Assembly: GCF_021295315.1 (NCBI RefSeq)
Contig: NZ_JAIMJA010000008.1
Coordinates: 1 to 64,000, forward strand
Direction of reading: 5' to 3'
From: Motilimonas cestriensis
GTDB lineage: Bacteria; Pseudomonadota; Gammaproteobacteria; Enterobacterales; CBDFNC01
DNA: 64,000 nt
Below are positions 27,277 to 36,867 of the stretch, piece by piece. The notes below the pieces were generated by a model. The model searched no databases and was not told the origin of the DNA. It saw only the letters and a list, made by a program, of their open reading frames with translations. Each line of letters begins with the position of its first letter. The first letter of the stretch is position 1. The position numbers and the translations under genes are program-made.

Positions 27277-29589
27277 ATGAGCACCAATAAATTAAAATTT
27301 AATATGGCTAAGCTAAGTGCTGCCATTTTAGGGGCTACGCTGTTTTCTGGCCTAAGCTACGCTGAACCACAATTAAACAAGCTTAATGTGAACTCGTTAA
27401 TGGCTGGCAAGGTTGAACTGGAACTTGAGTTTAGTGAGCCTGTATTGCGTTATACAGATAAACTACATTATCGGCCTAACCAGTTAGTCATTGATGTAAA
27501 AGATGCCTCTTCTGTGTTGAAGCTTAACCCTGTGCCCGTTGATAAAGATGGCGTTGAGTTAGTTAAAGCAGAGCGCACGGCTGATGGTCTTAAAGTCGTG
27601 ATAGGTCTACGTCAGTTGATGCCTTATCGCTTACAGCATGACAATAATAAGCTCACCGTGCGCTTCGGTGATGTGTCTTCGGCGAAGAAAAAGCCAACTA
27701 CAGCTCAACAAGATGCAGTGGTTGCCGCAGTTAGTCAAAATGAGACGACAGCTAAAAATGCAGCGGTTTTAGCTGCTAAAGCCGCTTTGGTGACACCCGC
27801 GCCGAAGGCAGTTGTTGAACCACCAAAAAAAGCGTCGCAGCAAGTAGCTAAGCCCACTCCTGCTCCCGTTAAGGTAGTAGAGCCAGTTAAGCAAGCTAAA
27901 CCTGCCGCTAAACCGGCCCCCGCTGCTAAGCCGACTCTCGTCACCCAGTCGGCTGTTAAAGGTACGCCAAAAGGTTTCGTTAATAGCATTGAGTCTATCG
28001 ACTTTAAGCGCGGAGAAGTAGGTAATGGTCAGCTATTGGTTAAGTTAGACAACTCAACCATCGCGGTAGACATCCGTAAACGCGGCACTAAGTTACTGGC
28101 TGAGTTCCAAAGTACTCATATCGGCGATGACTTGCTTTACGTAATGGACGTTCTGGATTTTGCCACACCGGTGAAAACCGTTGAAACCTTCACTGCAAAT
28201 GGTAAAACGCGTTTTGAGATGGATATCGCGGGTGATTTTGAATACCGTTACGATCAGCTTGATAGCTTGTTTGTCATTGATGTTAAGAAAAAAGAACGTG
28301 ATGAAAAGAAAACAGTTTATCAAGGCAAGTTAATTTCCTTTAATTTCCAAGACATTTCAGTTCGGACCGTGTTACAGATCCTCGCAGACACGAATGGCTT
28401 TAACTTAGTAACGACTGACTCCGTTCAGGGCAACATTACCTTACGTTTGGATGAGGTGCCTTGGGAGCAAGCGCTAGATATTATCTTAAAAGTGAAAGGT
28501 TTAGGTAAGCGTATGGAAGGCAATGTATTAATGGTTGCCTCTGCTACTGAACTTGCTGCGAAGGAAAAAGAGCAACTTGAAAGTCAGAAAGAAGTCAGTG
28601 AATTAGCGCCGCTTTACTCTGAGTTTTTACAAATTAACTATGCCAAAGCAGGTGATATTTCACGCATGCTATCGAGTAGCGATGCTAGTTTACTATCAAG
28701 TCGTGGTAGTGTGTCAATTGATGAGCGTACTAATACCTTGTTGATTAAAGACACCGCAGATGTTATCGACAGCGTGAAACGAATGATTGAAATTCTGGAT
28801 ATTCCAGTCAAGCAAGTGCTTATCGAATCACGCATGGTGACAGTCACTGATGGTGTGCAGCAGGATCTTGGTGTTCGTTGGGGGGTAACCAAAGCTACTA
28901 CCAATGGCAGCACTTCTGGCAGTTTAGAAGGTACAGGTTCGACATCCGGAGTAGCTGGTACCCCTGCTGCTCCGAGTTTAGCGGATCGGCTCAATGTAAA
29001 CCTGCCTGTCGCGAGTACTAGCGCTGGATCTATTGCTTTTCAGGTTGCTAAGTTAGCCGATGGTAAGATTTTAGACTTAGAGCTTTCTGCTTTAGAAAGT
29101 GAGAATAAGGCTGAAATTATTGCTAGTCCGCGTATTACAACAGCAAACCAAAAAACGGCTTATATCGAACAAGGTACCGAGATTCCATATGTTGAATCTG
29201 CATCAAGTGGTGCAACATCAGTAGCTTTCAAAAAAGCGGTATTAAGCCTCAATGTAACACCACATATAACACCTGATAATAAAATTATCTTAGATTTAGT
29301 TATTACTCAGGATAGTAAAGGTGAAGTTGTTGCAACAGCCGTTGGGCAAGCTGTTTCTATTGATACACAAGAAATTGGTACTCAGGTATTAGTTGATAAT
29401 GGTGAAACGATTGTTCTTGGTGGTATTTATCAGCAACAAATTAAAGACACCATTACTAAAGTGCCATTATTAGGCGATATTCCTTGGGCTGGTGCCTTGT
29501 TTAGAAATACGATTCAAGAAAATTCTAAGCGTGAGCTACTGATTTTCGTCACACCAAAAATTATTACTCAAGACGCATTCTCGGAGTAA
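27277..29589 (+). CDS. pilQ: Type IV pilus secretin PilQ
   Basis: The outer-membrane secretin (770 residues) through which the pilus exits. A signal peptide ends near GLSYA. Two AMIN domains (about 30-125 and 235-335) are separated by an Ala/Pro/Lys-rich linker (about 145-230). Next come a secretin-TonB N-terminal domain (LISFNFQDISVRTVLQILAD), an N1 domain (INYAKAGDISRML) and the secretin core (VLIESRMVTV... VPLLGDIPWAGALFR). I start at ATG 27277, preceded by CAGGGAAG. The longer frame to 27205 overlaps pilP and lacks a signal peptide start. A strong terminator follows. Confidence 0.96.
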   Translation: MSTNKLKFNMAKLSAAILGATLFSGLSYAEPQLNKLNVNSLMAGKVELELEFSEPVLRYTDKLHYRPNQLVIDVKDASSVLKLNPVPVDKDGVELVKAERTADGLKVVIGLRQLMPYRLQHDNNKLTVRFGDVSSAKKKPTTAQQDAVVAAVSQNETTAKNAAVLAAKAALVTPAPKAVVEPPKKASQQVAKPTPAPVKVVEPVKQAKPAAKPAPAAKPTLVTQSAVKGTPKGFVNSIESIDFKRGEVGNGQLLVKLDNSTIAVDIRKRGTKLLAEFQSTHIGDDLLYVMDVLDFATPVKTVETFTANGKTRFEMDIAGDFEYRYDQLDSLFVIDVKKKERDEKKTVYQGKLISFNFQDISVRTVLQILADTNGFNLVTTDSVQGNITLRLDEVPWEQALDIILKVKGLGKRMEGNVLMVASATELAAKEKEQLESQKEVSELAPLYSEFLQINYAKAGDISRMLSSSDASLLSSRGSVSIDERTNTLLIKDTADVIDSVKRMIEILDIPVKQVLIESRMVTVTDGVQQDLGVRWGVTKATTNGSTSGSLEGTGSTSGVAGTPAAPSLADRLNVNLPVASTSAGSIAFQVAKLADGKILDLELSALESENKAEIIASPRITTANQKTAYIEQGTEIPYVESASSGATSVAFKKAVLSLNVTPHITPDNKIILDLVITQDSKGEVVATAVGQAVSIDTQEIGTQVLVDNGETIVLGGIYQQQIKDTITKVPLLGDIPWAGALFRNTIQENSKRELLIFVTPKIITQDAFSE

Positions 29590-29603
29590 TATAAGCACTT
29601 AAG

Positions 29604-29639
29604 TGAGGCCACATGATAAAATGTGGCCTCATTTTTTTT
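29604..29639 (+). terminator. pilMNOPQ terminator
   Basis: An 11-bp stem (TGAGGCCACAT / ATGTGGCCTCA) with a 6-base loop followed by eight T, 14 bases after pilQ. It separates pilQ from aroK, so the aroK operon probably has its own promoter in the following 125 bases. Confidence 0.93.
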
Positions 29640-29764
29640 CAATGGTTGCAAATCCCCCCCGACAATTGAGATAATCACCGTCTTAATCACAGATTTACAG
29701 GTTATACGGGTCAGTCGAATCGTGCTGACGTTTAAACAGCTATATATAGAAAAAACGTAGGACC

Positions 29765-30280
29765 ATGGCAGAGAAACGAAATATTTTTCTGGTCGGCCCA
29801 ATGGGTGCCGGCAAAAGTACAATTGGCAGACATCTAGCACAGATGTTACATCTTGAATTCTTCGATTCAGACACTGAGATTGAAAAACGCACAGGCGCGG
29901 ATGTCGCTTGGGTTTTTGATGTGGAAGGCGAAGAAGGATTTCGTAAGCGCGAAGAGGAAGCGATTGACGACCTATCTCAGCGACAAGGCATTGTTCTTGC
30001 GACTGGCGGTGGCTCAGTAAAAAACAAAGATAATCGTAACCGTTTATCGGCGCGTGGCATAGTTGTTTACCTAGAAACTACGGTTGATAAACAGTTAGCT
30101 CGTACTCAAAGAGATAAACGTAGACCTTTATTACAAGTAGATGACCCACGTGACGTGCTAGAAAACCTAGCCGACGAGCGTAATGCTTTATATGAAGAAA
30201 TTGCGGATTACACCGTAAAAACGGATGAGCAAAGCGCTAAAATTGTGGCTAATCAAATCATCAAACTATTGGACTTTTAA
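29765..30280 (+). CDS. aroK: Shikimate kinase I
   Basis: A 171-residue kinase that phosphorylates shikimate at O3 in chorismate synthesis. The P-loop is GPMGAGKST (about 11-19), the shikimate-binding segment is [20 protein letters not shown], the Walker B-like stretch is LATGGGSV, and the lid arginines are in [11 protein letters not shown]. It heads aroK-aroB-damX-dam, a conserved gammaproteobacterial cluster. Confidence 0.97.
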   Translation: MAEKRNIFLVGPMGAGKSTIGRHLAQMLHLEFFDSDTEIEKRTGADVAWVFDVEGEEGFRKREEEAIDDLSQRQGIVLATGGGSVKNKDNRNRLSARGIVVYLETTVDKQLARTQRDKRRPLLQVDDPRDVLENLADERNALYEEIADYTVKTDEQSAKIVANQIIKLLDF

Positions 30281-30286
30281 GCAGAT

Positions 30287-31360
30287 ATGGAAATCCTTAA
30301 CGTTGATTTAGGTGAACGCAGTTACCCGATTTATATCGGTTCAGGTTTGTTGGCGCAAGCGCAATTATTTGCCCCTGCAATAAAAGCCAAGAAAGTAATG
30401 ATTGTAACTAATGATGTGGTCGCACCACTTTATTTACAGCAGCTTAAACAAACGTTAGCTGAGTATTCAATCGATGAGGTTATTTTGCCCGATGGCGAGC
30501 AATTTAAAACCTTAGCTTCATTTGAATTGATACTCAATGGATTACTGTCTAAGCGTCATGCGCGTGATACCAGTGTTATTGCCCTTGGTGGTGGCGTGGT
30601 GGGTGATATGGCAGGTTTTGCTGCCGCTTGTTACCAGCGTGGCGTTGGCTTTATTCAAGTTCCAACCACTTTATTGTCCCAAGTTGACTCTTCTGTTGGT
30701 GGTAAAACGGCAGTGAATCACCCCTTAGGCAAAAATATGATAGGGGCATTTTACCAACCTTCAGTGGTCACTATTGACATTGATTGTTTGAAAACCTTAC
30801 CAGCTCGTGAATTTGCTGCGGGCATGGCTGAAGTGATCAAATACGGCATTATTTACGACTATGATTTGTTCTGTTGGTTGGAGCAAAATCAATCAAAATT
30901 GAAAGCATTAGACGCTACTGCCTTAGTGCATGTTATTAAACGATGCTGTGAAATAAAAGCTGAAATCGTTAGCCAAGATGAACAAGAGAGAGGGGCGAGA
31001 GCCTTACTCAATCTTGGCCATACCTTTGGCCATGCGATTGAAGCAGAACAAGGTTATGGTAATTGGTTACATGGTGAAGCAGTGGCTGCTGGTATGGTAT
31101 TAGCCGCGGAGACATCACTCGCACTAGGCCTAGTCAATCAAGAGCAAGTGCTACGCATGCGTCATTTAGTTGCAGCCTTTGACTTACCTACCGCGGCGCC
31201 AGCTGATATGACCTTTGATACTTTCATGCATCATATGCAGATTGATAAAAAAGTATTAAATGGTCAATTACGTTTAATTTTACCTACCGATATAGGTAAA
31301 TCAGATATCTTCGCAGATGTTACTGAAGATGTACTGAGAAACGTTATTACAGGTAAATAG
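30287..31360 (+). CDS. aroB: 3-dehydroquinate synthase
   Basis: A 357-residue NAD- and zinc-dependent enzyme that cyclises DAHP to 3-dehydroquinate. The nucleotide-binding segment [36 protein letters not shown] and the zinc-ligand histidines in [10 protein letters not shown] and [10 protein letters not shown] are all visible. It is seven bases after aroK, so the two steps of the shikimate pathway are co-expressed. Confidence 0.98.
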   Translation: MEILNVDLGERSYPIYIGSGLLAQAQLFAPAIKAKKVMIVTNDVVAPLYLQQLKQTLAEYSIDEVILPDGEQFKTLASFELILNGLLSKRHARDTSVIALGGGVVGDMAGFAAACYQRGVGFIQVPTTLLSQVDSSVGGKTAVNHPLGKNMIGAFYQPSVVTIDIDCLKTLPAREFAAGMAEVIKYGIIYDYDLFCWLEQNQSKLKALDATALVHVIKRCCEIKAEIVSQDEQERGARALLNLGHTFGHAIEAEQGYGNWLHGEAVAAGMVLAAETSLALGLVNQEQVLRMRHLVAAFDLPTAAPADMTFDTFMHHMQIDKKVLNGQLRLILPTDIGKSDIFADVTEDVLRNVITGK

Positions 31361-31367
31361 ATAGCCC

Positions 31368-32993
31368 ATGCTGGATCAACATATCCAACTGGCTGACATC
31401 CCCTCTCAGTTGCAGTTGTTAGAGCGACTGCAACATCTTATTCGTTTTAATTCAAACATCACCTTTATATCGGGTGAAACTGGATCTGGAAAAACAATTC
31501 TGATCCAACGTTTATTGAGCCTTGATATCGAATCGAATCAGAGTTTACTCTCTTGCTCTCCCGGCATCAGAGCTAACAAAGCACGTGATGGTTTGCTATC
31601 ACAACTGGTATCTAAGCCGCTGTTTAATCCGGAAGATAACTTAGGTGAAAGCCTCTTTCGCATGTTAGACGATGCCACCTCTGATATCTTATTGGTGGTT
31701 GATAATGCCCACTTTCTGCCACAAGATTTAATTGGCGAACTTTGGCTATTGTTACTAGAAAATCGTTTTCAAGGCTTTAATCATAAGATTAACGTGCTGC
31801 TGTTTGCTGACCCAACTTGGTGCGATCAGCAAGTAGCCTTGTTATCGGGTAAAACTGATACACCTCCAATTGAAATGGATATCCCGTCATTATCTGAGCA
31901 AGAGAGTCATCAGTTTGTCCGCAGCATACTGCAGCGAGCTGATTACCAAGCTAAAGTTGAAAATAATGCGGCAATTCATCGACAAATCGAAGCTTGTGCT
32001 GGCCTGCCTGCAAATTTGCAACGTTTGGTCGATACCATCGTTAACGAAACCCCAGTCGAGGTAGAAAAAGTGAAAAGTAACTCTCAGTTACCTCTTATTG
32101 CGTTAATGGTATTGGCTGCGCTATTGATGTCAGGCGCATTTTACTACTTTATTGTGCCAAGCCCAGGCGATGAAGTTGCCGAACCCCTCGCGAATAATGA
32201 ATCCTTAGCGATGGCGCTACTTGATGAGCCGGTAGCCTCCGTCACCATTGATGAGCGCTCTGACCCATCGGTTGAGCCTAGTACTGCTTCGCTTACTCCA
32301 GATGAGCTCGTTGCCTCTTGGCAAGATGATGCTCCGCTGCCAAATGAAGTGGAGCATTCCGATCTTGAATTGGACAGTCTTGAGGATCCACGTAAGCGCG
32401 TGACGGTGCCAGAAAACGTGATTGAAAAGCTCGGTGCCACTAGCAATAATGACCAAGTTGAAGCGCAAGTGCTAGAGCAAGGTGAAGAGCTCGCGGCTTT
32501 AACTGACGCGCAGATGAATGCTGATGACGTCACCGTGCAATCGGTTGAGCAGTTAAAGCAAGTATTAACTCAGCCTGCTGAAGAAGCTACTAGTGTATCT
32601 GAAGCGGAGCAGCCCAAACCTGAAACGCCGATTGTTACATTAGCACCGACTCCATCTTCGACCGTAACGTCAAGCCCAGCTATAAAGCCTGGCTTTCGCT
32701 TAACCACAGCGGCCGAACTTAAAAAAATTCCCAGCCAACATTATAGTTTACAACTGGCTGCGGTTAGTTCACTGCCGGTGTTAAAAGCTTTTGTTAAAGA
32801 GCATAATATTGAACAAACCGCGACCTATTTTAAAATTAGCCGTAAGGGAAAAACCGCCTATTTGGTGGTTCATGGTGATTATAAGACGCGCCGTGCGGCG
32901 ATGAATGACATTGCTTCATTACCCACTAATTTACGCACTCTCAAGCCTTGGGCCAAAGGCTACAAACAGATCCAGCAAGAAGCGATTGATTAA
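31368..32993 (+). CDS. damX: DamX, septal SPOR-domain protein with AAA domain
   Basis: A 541-residue protein. The cytoplasmic ATPase-like domain has Walker A GETGSGKT (36-43) and Walker B LLVVDNAH (108-115). One transmembrane helix lies at about 241-263, followed by a long acidic Ser/Glu/Pro-rich linker and a C-terminal SPOR domain (about 460-535; HYSLQLAAVSS, KTAYLVVHGDYKTRRAAM). In E. coli, DamX localises to the septum and modulates division. The full N-terminal AAA domain is intact here. It starts seven bases after aroB. Confidence 0.93.
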   Translation: MLDQHIQLADIPSQLQLLERLQHLIRFNSNITFISGETGSGKTILIQRLLSLDIESNQSLLSCSPGIRANKARDGLLSQLVSKPLFNPEDNLGESLFRMLDDATSDILLVVDNAHFLPQDLIGELWLLLLENRFQGFNHKINVLLFADPTWCDQQVALLSGKTDTPPIEMDIPSLSEQESHQFVRSILQRADYQAKVENNAAIHRQIEACAGLPANLQRLVDTIVNETPVEVEKVKSNSQLPLIALMVLAALLMSGAFYYFIVPSPGDEVAEPLANNESLAMALLDEPVASVTIDERSDPSVEPSTASLTPDELVASWQDDAPLPNEVEHSDLELDSLEDPRKRVTVPENVIEKLGATSNNDQVEAQVLEQGEELAALTDAQMNADDVTVQSVEQLKQVLTQPAEEATSVSEAEQPKPETPIVTLAPTPSSTVTSSPAIKPGFRLTTAAELKKIPSQHYSLQLAAVSSLPVLKAFVKEHNIEQTATYFKISRKGKTAYLVVHGDYKTRRAAMNDIASLPTNLRTLKPWAKGYKQIQQEAID

Positions 32994-33008
32994 AGGTCGA
33001 CCATAATA

Positions 33009-33815
33009 ATGAAAAAAAACCGGGCCTTTTTAAAATGGGCAGGGGGCAAGTTTGGCTTAATTGAAGACATTAAGCGCCACCTCCCACAAGAAGAGCGATT
33101 AATAGAACCTTTTGTAGGGGCAGGGTCGGTATTTTTAAATACGGACTACAAGCAGTACCTACTCAATGATATCAACCCTGATCTGATTCACTTGTATCAA
33201 ATTTTGCAGCAGCAACCAGACGATTATATTAAAGAGTCTGAAAAATTTTTTGCTGCTGACTTTAATGACTCCGATCGCTATTACGATTTGCGCAACCAAT
33301 TTAACCTATGTTCTGATAAATTCGAACGAGCGTTAATGTTCCTTTACTTTAATCGCCATGGTTACAACGGCTTGTGTCGCTATAACAAAAAGGGCGGTTT
33401 TAATGTGCCGTTTGGCCGTTATAAAAAGCCGTATTTCCCGGCCGCTGAGCTGTGGTTTTTTGCTGAAAAAGCGCAGCAGGCTGAGTTTGTATGTGAGTCA
33501 TACAGTGACACCTTTGCCCGAGCATCATCAGGTGACGTAATTTATTGCGATCCGCCTTATGCACCTTTGAGCACCAGCGCTAGCTTCACTTCGTATGCGG
33601 CTAATGGCTTCACTTTGGATGATCAAGCCGTGCTCGGGCGATTAAGTCGTGAAACCGCGGCGCGTAAGATTCCTGTGTTAGTAAGCAATCATGATATTGA
33701 ATTAACGCGTGAGCTCTATCATGGCGCGCAATTAAACGTTGTTCACGTTAAGCGTACTATTAGTAGCAAAGGTAGTCAGCGTAATAAAGTGGCGGAATTA
33801 TTGGCTTTGTTTTAA
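33009..33815 (+). CDS. dam: Dam, adenine-N6 DNA methyltransferase
   Basis: A 268-residue methyltransferase that modifies A in GATC, guiding mismatch repair and replication timing. The AdoMet motif is FVGAGS (35-40) and the catalytic DPPY is at 181-184. The target-recognition region contains YFNRHGYNGLCRYN, typical of Dam. Circular order FxGxG then DPPY makes it an alpha-class enzyme. It is the last gene of aroK-aroB-damX-dam. Confidence 0.97.
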   Translation: MKKNRAFLKWAGGKFGLIEDIKRHLPQEERLIEPFVGAGSVFLNTDYKQYLLNDINPDLIHLYQILQQQPDDYIKESEKFFAADFNDSDRYYDLRNQFNLCSDKFERALMFLYFNRHGYNGLCRYNKKGGFNVPFGRYKKPYFPAAELWFFAEKAQQAEFVCESYSDTFARASSGDVIYCDPPYAPLSTSASFTSYAANGFTLDDQAVLGRLSRETAARKIPVLVSNHDIELTRELYHGAQLNVVHVKRTISSKGSQRNKVAELLALF

Positions 33816-33833
33816 TCAAAAAAACTCAGCGTG

Positions 33834-34034
33834 TTAGCTTAGTACCCATTGCACCACGAGTAATAGCGTTCCTAATAATAAACCTATCGCAATCACACCC
33901 GCCAAAATAAAGCGCCACGGTGAGTGAGACTTAAAGTCTTGCTCACGTTGCTTACTGCTTTGAATACCGAATAAAGCGGCCAACGCACTTTTAAAATTCT
34001 GTTTAAAACTGGTTTTTTGCTCGTTAGAAGTCAT
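33834..34034 (-). CDS. DUF2970 small membrane protein
   Basis: A 66-residue protein with a basic N-terminal segment (FKSALAALFGIQSSKQREQDF) and one hydrophobic C-terminal helix (about 42-64). This matches the DUF2970 pattern, in which an amphipathic FGxQ region precedes one transmembrane helix. The function is unknown. It is convergent with dam and divergent from rpe. Confidence 0.8.
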   Translation of the reverse strand: MTSNEQKTSFKQNFKSALAALFGIQSSKQREQDFKSHSPWRFILAGVIAIGLLLGTLLLVVQWVLS

Positions 34035-34163
34035 CTATTTTATTCCTAATTGTTGTTATAAACCTTTAAATCCAGTTAGATTGCCTAGCACAAATAATCC
34101 GCACTAGCTTGAATCGCCTGCCTTAGGTAAAATGCCCGCGAGCCCTACCATGAGAATAATAAA

Positions 34164-34838
34164 ATGAAAGACTTTTTGATCGCCCCTTCAATTTTATCTG
34201 CAAACTTTGCCCGTCTCGGCGAAGAGGTAGACAATGTATTAGCCGCCGGTGCCGACGTTGTGCACTTTGATGTGATGGATAATCATTATGTGCCTAATTT
34301 AACGATAGGCCCAATGGTGTGCCAAGCCTTACGTGACCATGGTGTGACTGCGCCAATTGATGTGCATTTAATGGTTAAACCGGTTGACCGTATTATCCCT
34401 GATTTTGCTAAAGCTGGCGCCTCTATTATTACCTTTCATCCGGAAACGTCAGAGCATATCGATCGTAGCATTCAACTCATTAAAGATCATGGTTGTCAGG
34501 CGGGCTTAGTGTTTAACCCAGCGACGCCGCTGCATTATCTTGATTACGTGATGGATAAATTAGACGTGATCTTACTGATGTCGGTTAACCCTGGTTTCGG
34601 TGGTCAGTCTTTCATTCCTGGCACCCTCGATAAACTGCGCCAAGTACGCGCAAAAATTGATGCCAGTGGTTACGACATTCGCCTTGAAGTTGATGGTGGT
34701 GTTAACGTTAACAATATTGGCGAAATCGCTGCAGCAGGCGCGGACATGTTCGTGGCTGGCTCTGCCATTTTCAATCAACCCGATTACAAAGCAGTTATTG
34801 ATGAAATGCGTGGCGAACTCGCTAAGGTTGGTGCATGA
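34164..34838 (+). CDS. rpe: Ribulose-phosphate 3-epimerase
   Basis: A 224-residue TIM-barrel enzyme interconverting ribulose-5-P and xylulose-5-P in the pentose phosphate pathway. Motifs are [32 protein letters not shown] (metal-binding His and Asp), [19 protein letters not shown] and EVDGGVN. It starts the rpe-gph-trpS operon. Confidence 0.98.
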   Translation: MKDFLIAPSILSANFARLGEEVDNVLAAGADVVHFDVMDNHYVPNLTIGPMVCQALRDHGVTAPIDVHLMVKPVDRIIPDFAKAGASIITFHPETSEHIDRSIQLIKDHGCQAGLVFNPATPLHYLDYVMDKLDVILLMSVNPGFGGQSFIPGTLDKLRQVRAKIDASGYDIRLEVDGGVNVNNIGEIAAAGADMFVAGSAIFNQPDYKAVIDEMRGELAKVGA

Positions 34839-35530
34839 GCGCTTATCAACAAATAAATACCGTATTGTTCGATTTGGATGGCACGCTGCTTGATAGCGCG
34901 CCAGATTTAGCCCAAGCCGTTAATCAAACCCTAACGGCAATGAACAAAGCAACCTTCCCAGAAGAGCAAGTAAAAGGCTGGGTCGGCAATGGCGCGAACG
35001 TGCTACTCAAGCGCGCACTGTCTGGCTCGACTGAACTCACTGCAAACATTTGTGCTGAAGAGTTACAACAAGCACATCAACTTTTTAAGCAGTATTATGC
35101 GGCTTGTTTAAGTGAAAAATCGGTATTATACCCCGATGTACGCATGACCTTAATCAGCTTAAAGCAAGTGGGCTACAAACTGGCCATCGTGACCAACAAG
35201 CCGGGCCAATACATGGCGCCGATTTTGTCTGCATATGGCTTAACCGGGTTGTTTGACTTGGTTGTCGCGGGCGATTGCTTACCAGTACGTAAGCCTGATC
35301 CAGCGCCGCTACTTCATGCCTGTGAAGTGCTAGGTAGCAAGATTGAAGAAACCTTGATGGTAGGTGATTCAAAAAATGATATTCTCGCTGCAAAGGCCGC
35401 CAACATGGCAGTGGCAGGCTTAACCTACGGGTATAACTACGGTGAAGATATTCGCATATCTGAGCCTGATTTAGTATTAGATAATATTTCAGAGTTATTG
35501 AATTCATTAGCTTGCAAAGTTAACGCTTAA
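34835..35530 (+). CDS. gph: Phosphoglycolate phosphatase
   Basis: A 231-residue HAD-superfamily phosphatase that removes phosphate from 2-phosphoglycolate, a product of DNA-damage repair. Motif I is DLDGTLLDS, with IVTNKPG (motif II), RKPDPAPL (motif III Lys) and MVGDSKNDI (motif IV). Its ATG overlaps the rpe stop by four bases (ATGA). Confidence 0.95.
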   Translation: MSAYQQINTVLFDLDGTLLDSAPDLAQAVNQTLTAMNKATFPEEQVKGWVGNGANVLLKRALSGSTELTANICAEELQQAHQLFKQYYAACLSEKSVLYPDVRMTLISLKQVGYKLAIVTNKPGQYMAPILSAYGLTGLFDLVVAGDCLPVRKPDPAPLLHACEVLGSKIEETLMVGDSKNDILAAKAANMAVAGLTYGYNYGEDIRISEPDLVLDNISELLNSLACKVNA

Positions 35531-35576
35531 TTTAAGCGATGCATCAGCAAGAACAGTAAAAATAAAGGAACGTTTT

Positions 35577-36581
35577 ATGGCAAACCCAGTTGTACTAAGT
35601 GGCATTCAGCCAACCGGTGGCATGACAATAGGAAACTATATAGGTGCTATCAACCAGTGGCGAACGTTACAGCAGGACCATGACTGTTTCTTTATGCTTG
35701 CCGACTTGCATGCTATCACGGTGCGCCAAGATCCTCAGGCGCTACGTGATCGTGTATTAGATGGCGTAGCTCTTTATACCGCTTGTGGTATTGATCCTGA
35801 AAAATCAGCATTATTTGTGCAGTCGCAAGTGCGTGAGCACGCGCAATTGGCTTGGGTGCTTAACTGTTACACCCAAATGGGTGAACTAAGCCGGATGACG
35901 CAGTTTAAAGATAAATCAGATAAACATTCTAACAACGTGAATGTGGGCCTATTTAGCTACCCTGTGCTACAAGCTGCAGATATCTTGATTTATCAAGCGG
36001 ATAAAGTGCCGGTAGGGGAAGACCAAAAGCAGCATCTTGAGCTGACTCGCGATATTGCAACCCGCTTTAACAACCTCTATGGTGAGGTGTTTAAAGTGCC
36101 TGATCCGTTTATTCCACAAGTGGGGGCGCGGGTGATGAGCTTACAAGAGCCGACTAAAAAGATGTCGAAGTCGGATGAGAATCCGGGTGGTTACATCATG
36201 CTACTTGACGAGCCAAAGCAAATTGAGAAAAAGCTAAAGCGCGCGGTAACGGATTCTGATGAGCAAGCGCGAATCTACTTTGATACTACTGAAAAGCCGG
36301 GCGTGTCTAACTTACTCACACTACTTTCTGTTGCAACAGGGCGCAGTATTGCTGATTTAGTGCCTGACTACGAAGACAAAATGTACGGCCATCTCAAGAA
36401 AGATACCGCTGAGGCGATGGTGGCAATGATCGAGCCGATCCAAGCGCGCTTTCATCAAATTCGTGAAGACCAAACTGAGCTTGATCGCATTATGAAGCAA
36501 GGAGCGGAAAAAGCGTCAGCGCGTACTGAAGTGACGTTAAAAGCCGTGTACGACGCAGTAGGGTTTATTCCTCGCCCGTAG
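35577..36581 (+). CDS. trpS: Tryptophanyl-tRNA synthetase
   Basis: A 334-residue class I synthetase. The HIGH-type signature is in [14 protein letters not shown] near the N terminus and the KMSKS loop is KKMSKSDE (about 194-201). [16 protein letters not shown] is the conserved tRNA/ATP-site segment. AAAGGAACG precedes the ATG by a few bases. It lies 46 bases after gph, and the rpe-gph-trpS order is classic. Confidence 0.98.
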   Translation: MANPVVLSGIQPTGGMTIGNYIGAINQWRTLQQDHDCFFMLADLHAITVRQDPQALRDRVLDGVALYTACGIDPEKSALFVQSQVREHAQLAWVLNCYTQMGELSRMTQFKDKSDKHSNNVNVGLFSYPVLQAADILIYQADKVPVGEDQKQHLELTRDIATRFNNLYGEVFKVPDPFIPQVGARVMSLQEPTKKMSKSDENPGGYIMLLDEPKQIEKKLKRAVTDSDEQARIYFDTTEKPGVSNLLTLLSVATGRSIADLVPDYEDKMYGHLKKDTAEAMVAMIEPIQARFHQIREDQTELDRIMKQGAEKASARTEVTLKAVYDAVGFIPRP

Positions 36582-36608
36582 TGCCAAGCGCTAGTTGATT
36601 AAATATAG

Positions 36609-36639
36609 GCCCGATATAGCTTGCTGTATCGGGCTTTTT
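36609..36639 (+). terminator. rpe-gph-trpS terminator
   Basis: An 8-bp stem (GCCCGATA / TATCGGGC) with a 10-base loop followed by five T, 28 bases after trpS. Confidence 0.9.
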
Positions 36640-36867
36640 AATATTTAAGGCATTTGAAATGTTAACTCTGCAGAGTGCTTAAGCCATTCTTAGTTGGTCG
36701 CTAATAGGCTTTATTGTTTTGGCCTTGGCCAGTTTAGATAAGCTAAGCGTATCGGGATATATTTAAGGCGTTTTTGTAGGAAAAATAATCATCTTGGATA
36801 GGGCATAAATTTGGCTGATAGGTATAATTGCAGCGCTATTGAATCTCCATTTCGCTTAGGGAAGACC

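Noticed and set aside
27735-27989. Gly/Ala-rich antisense frame in pilQ
   Set aside because: It is the complement of the Ala/Pro/Lys linker of PilQ, and the composition explains the open frame.
36640-36867. Possible small gene or RNA between trpS and the PlpD-like gene
   Set aside because: No convincing ORF, hairpin or promoter set beyond the trpS terminator could be supported.
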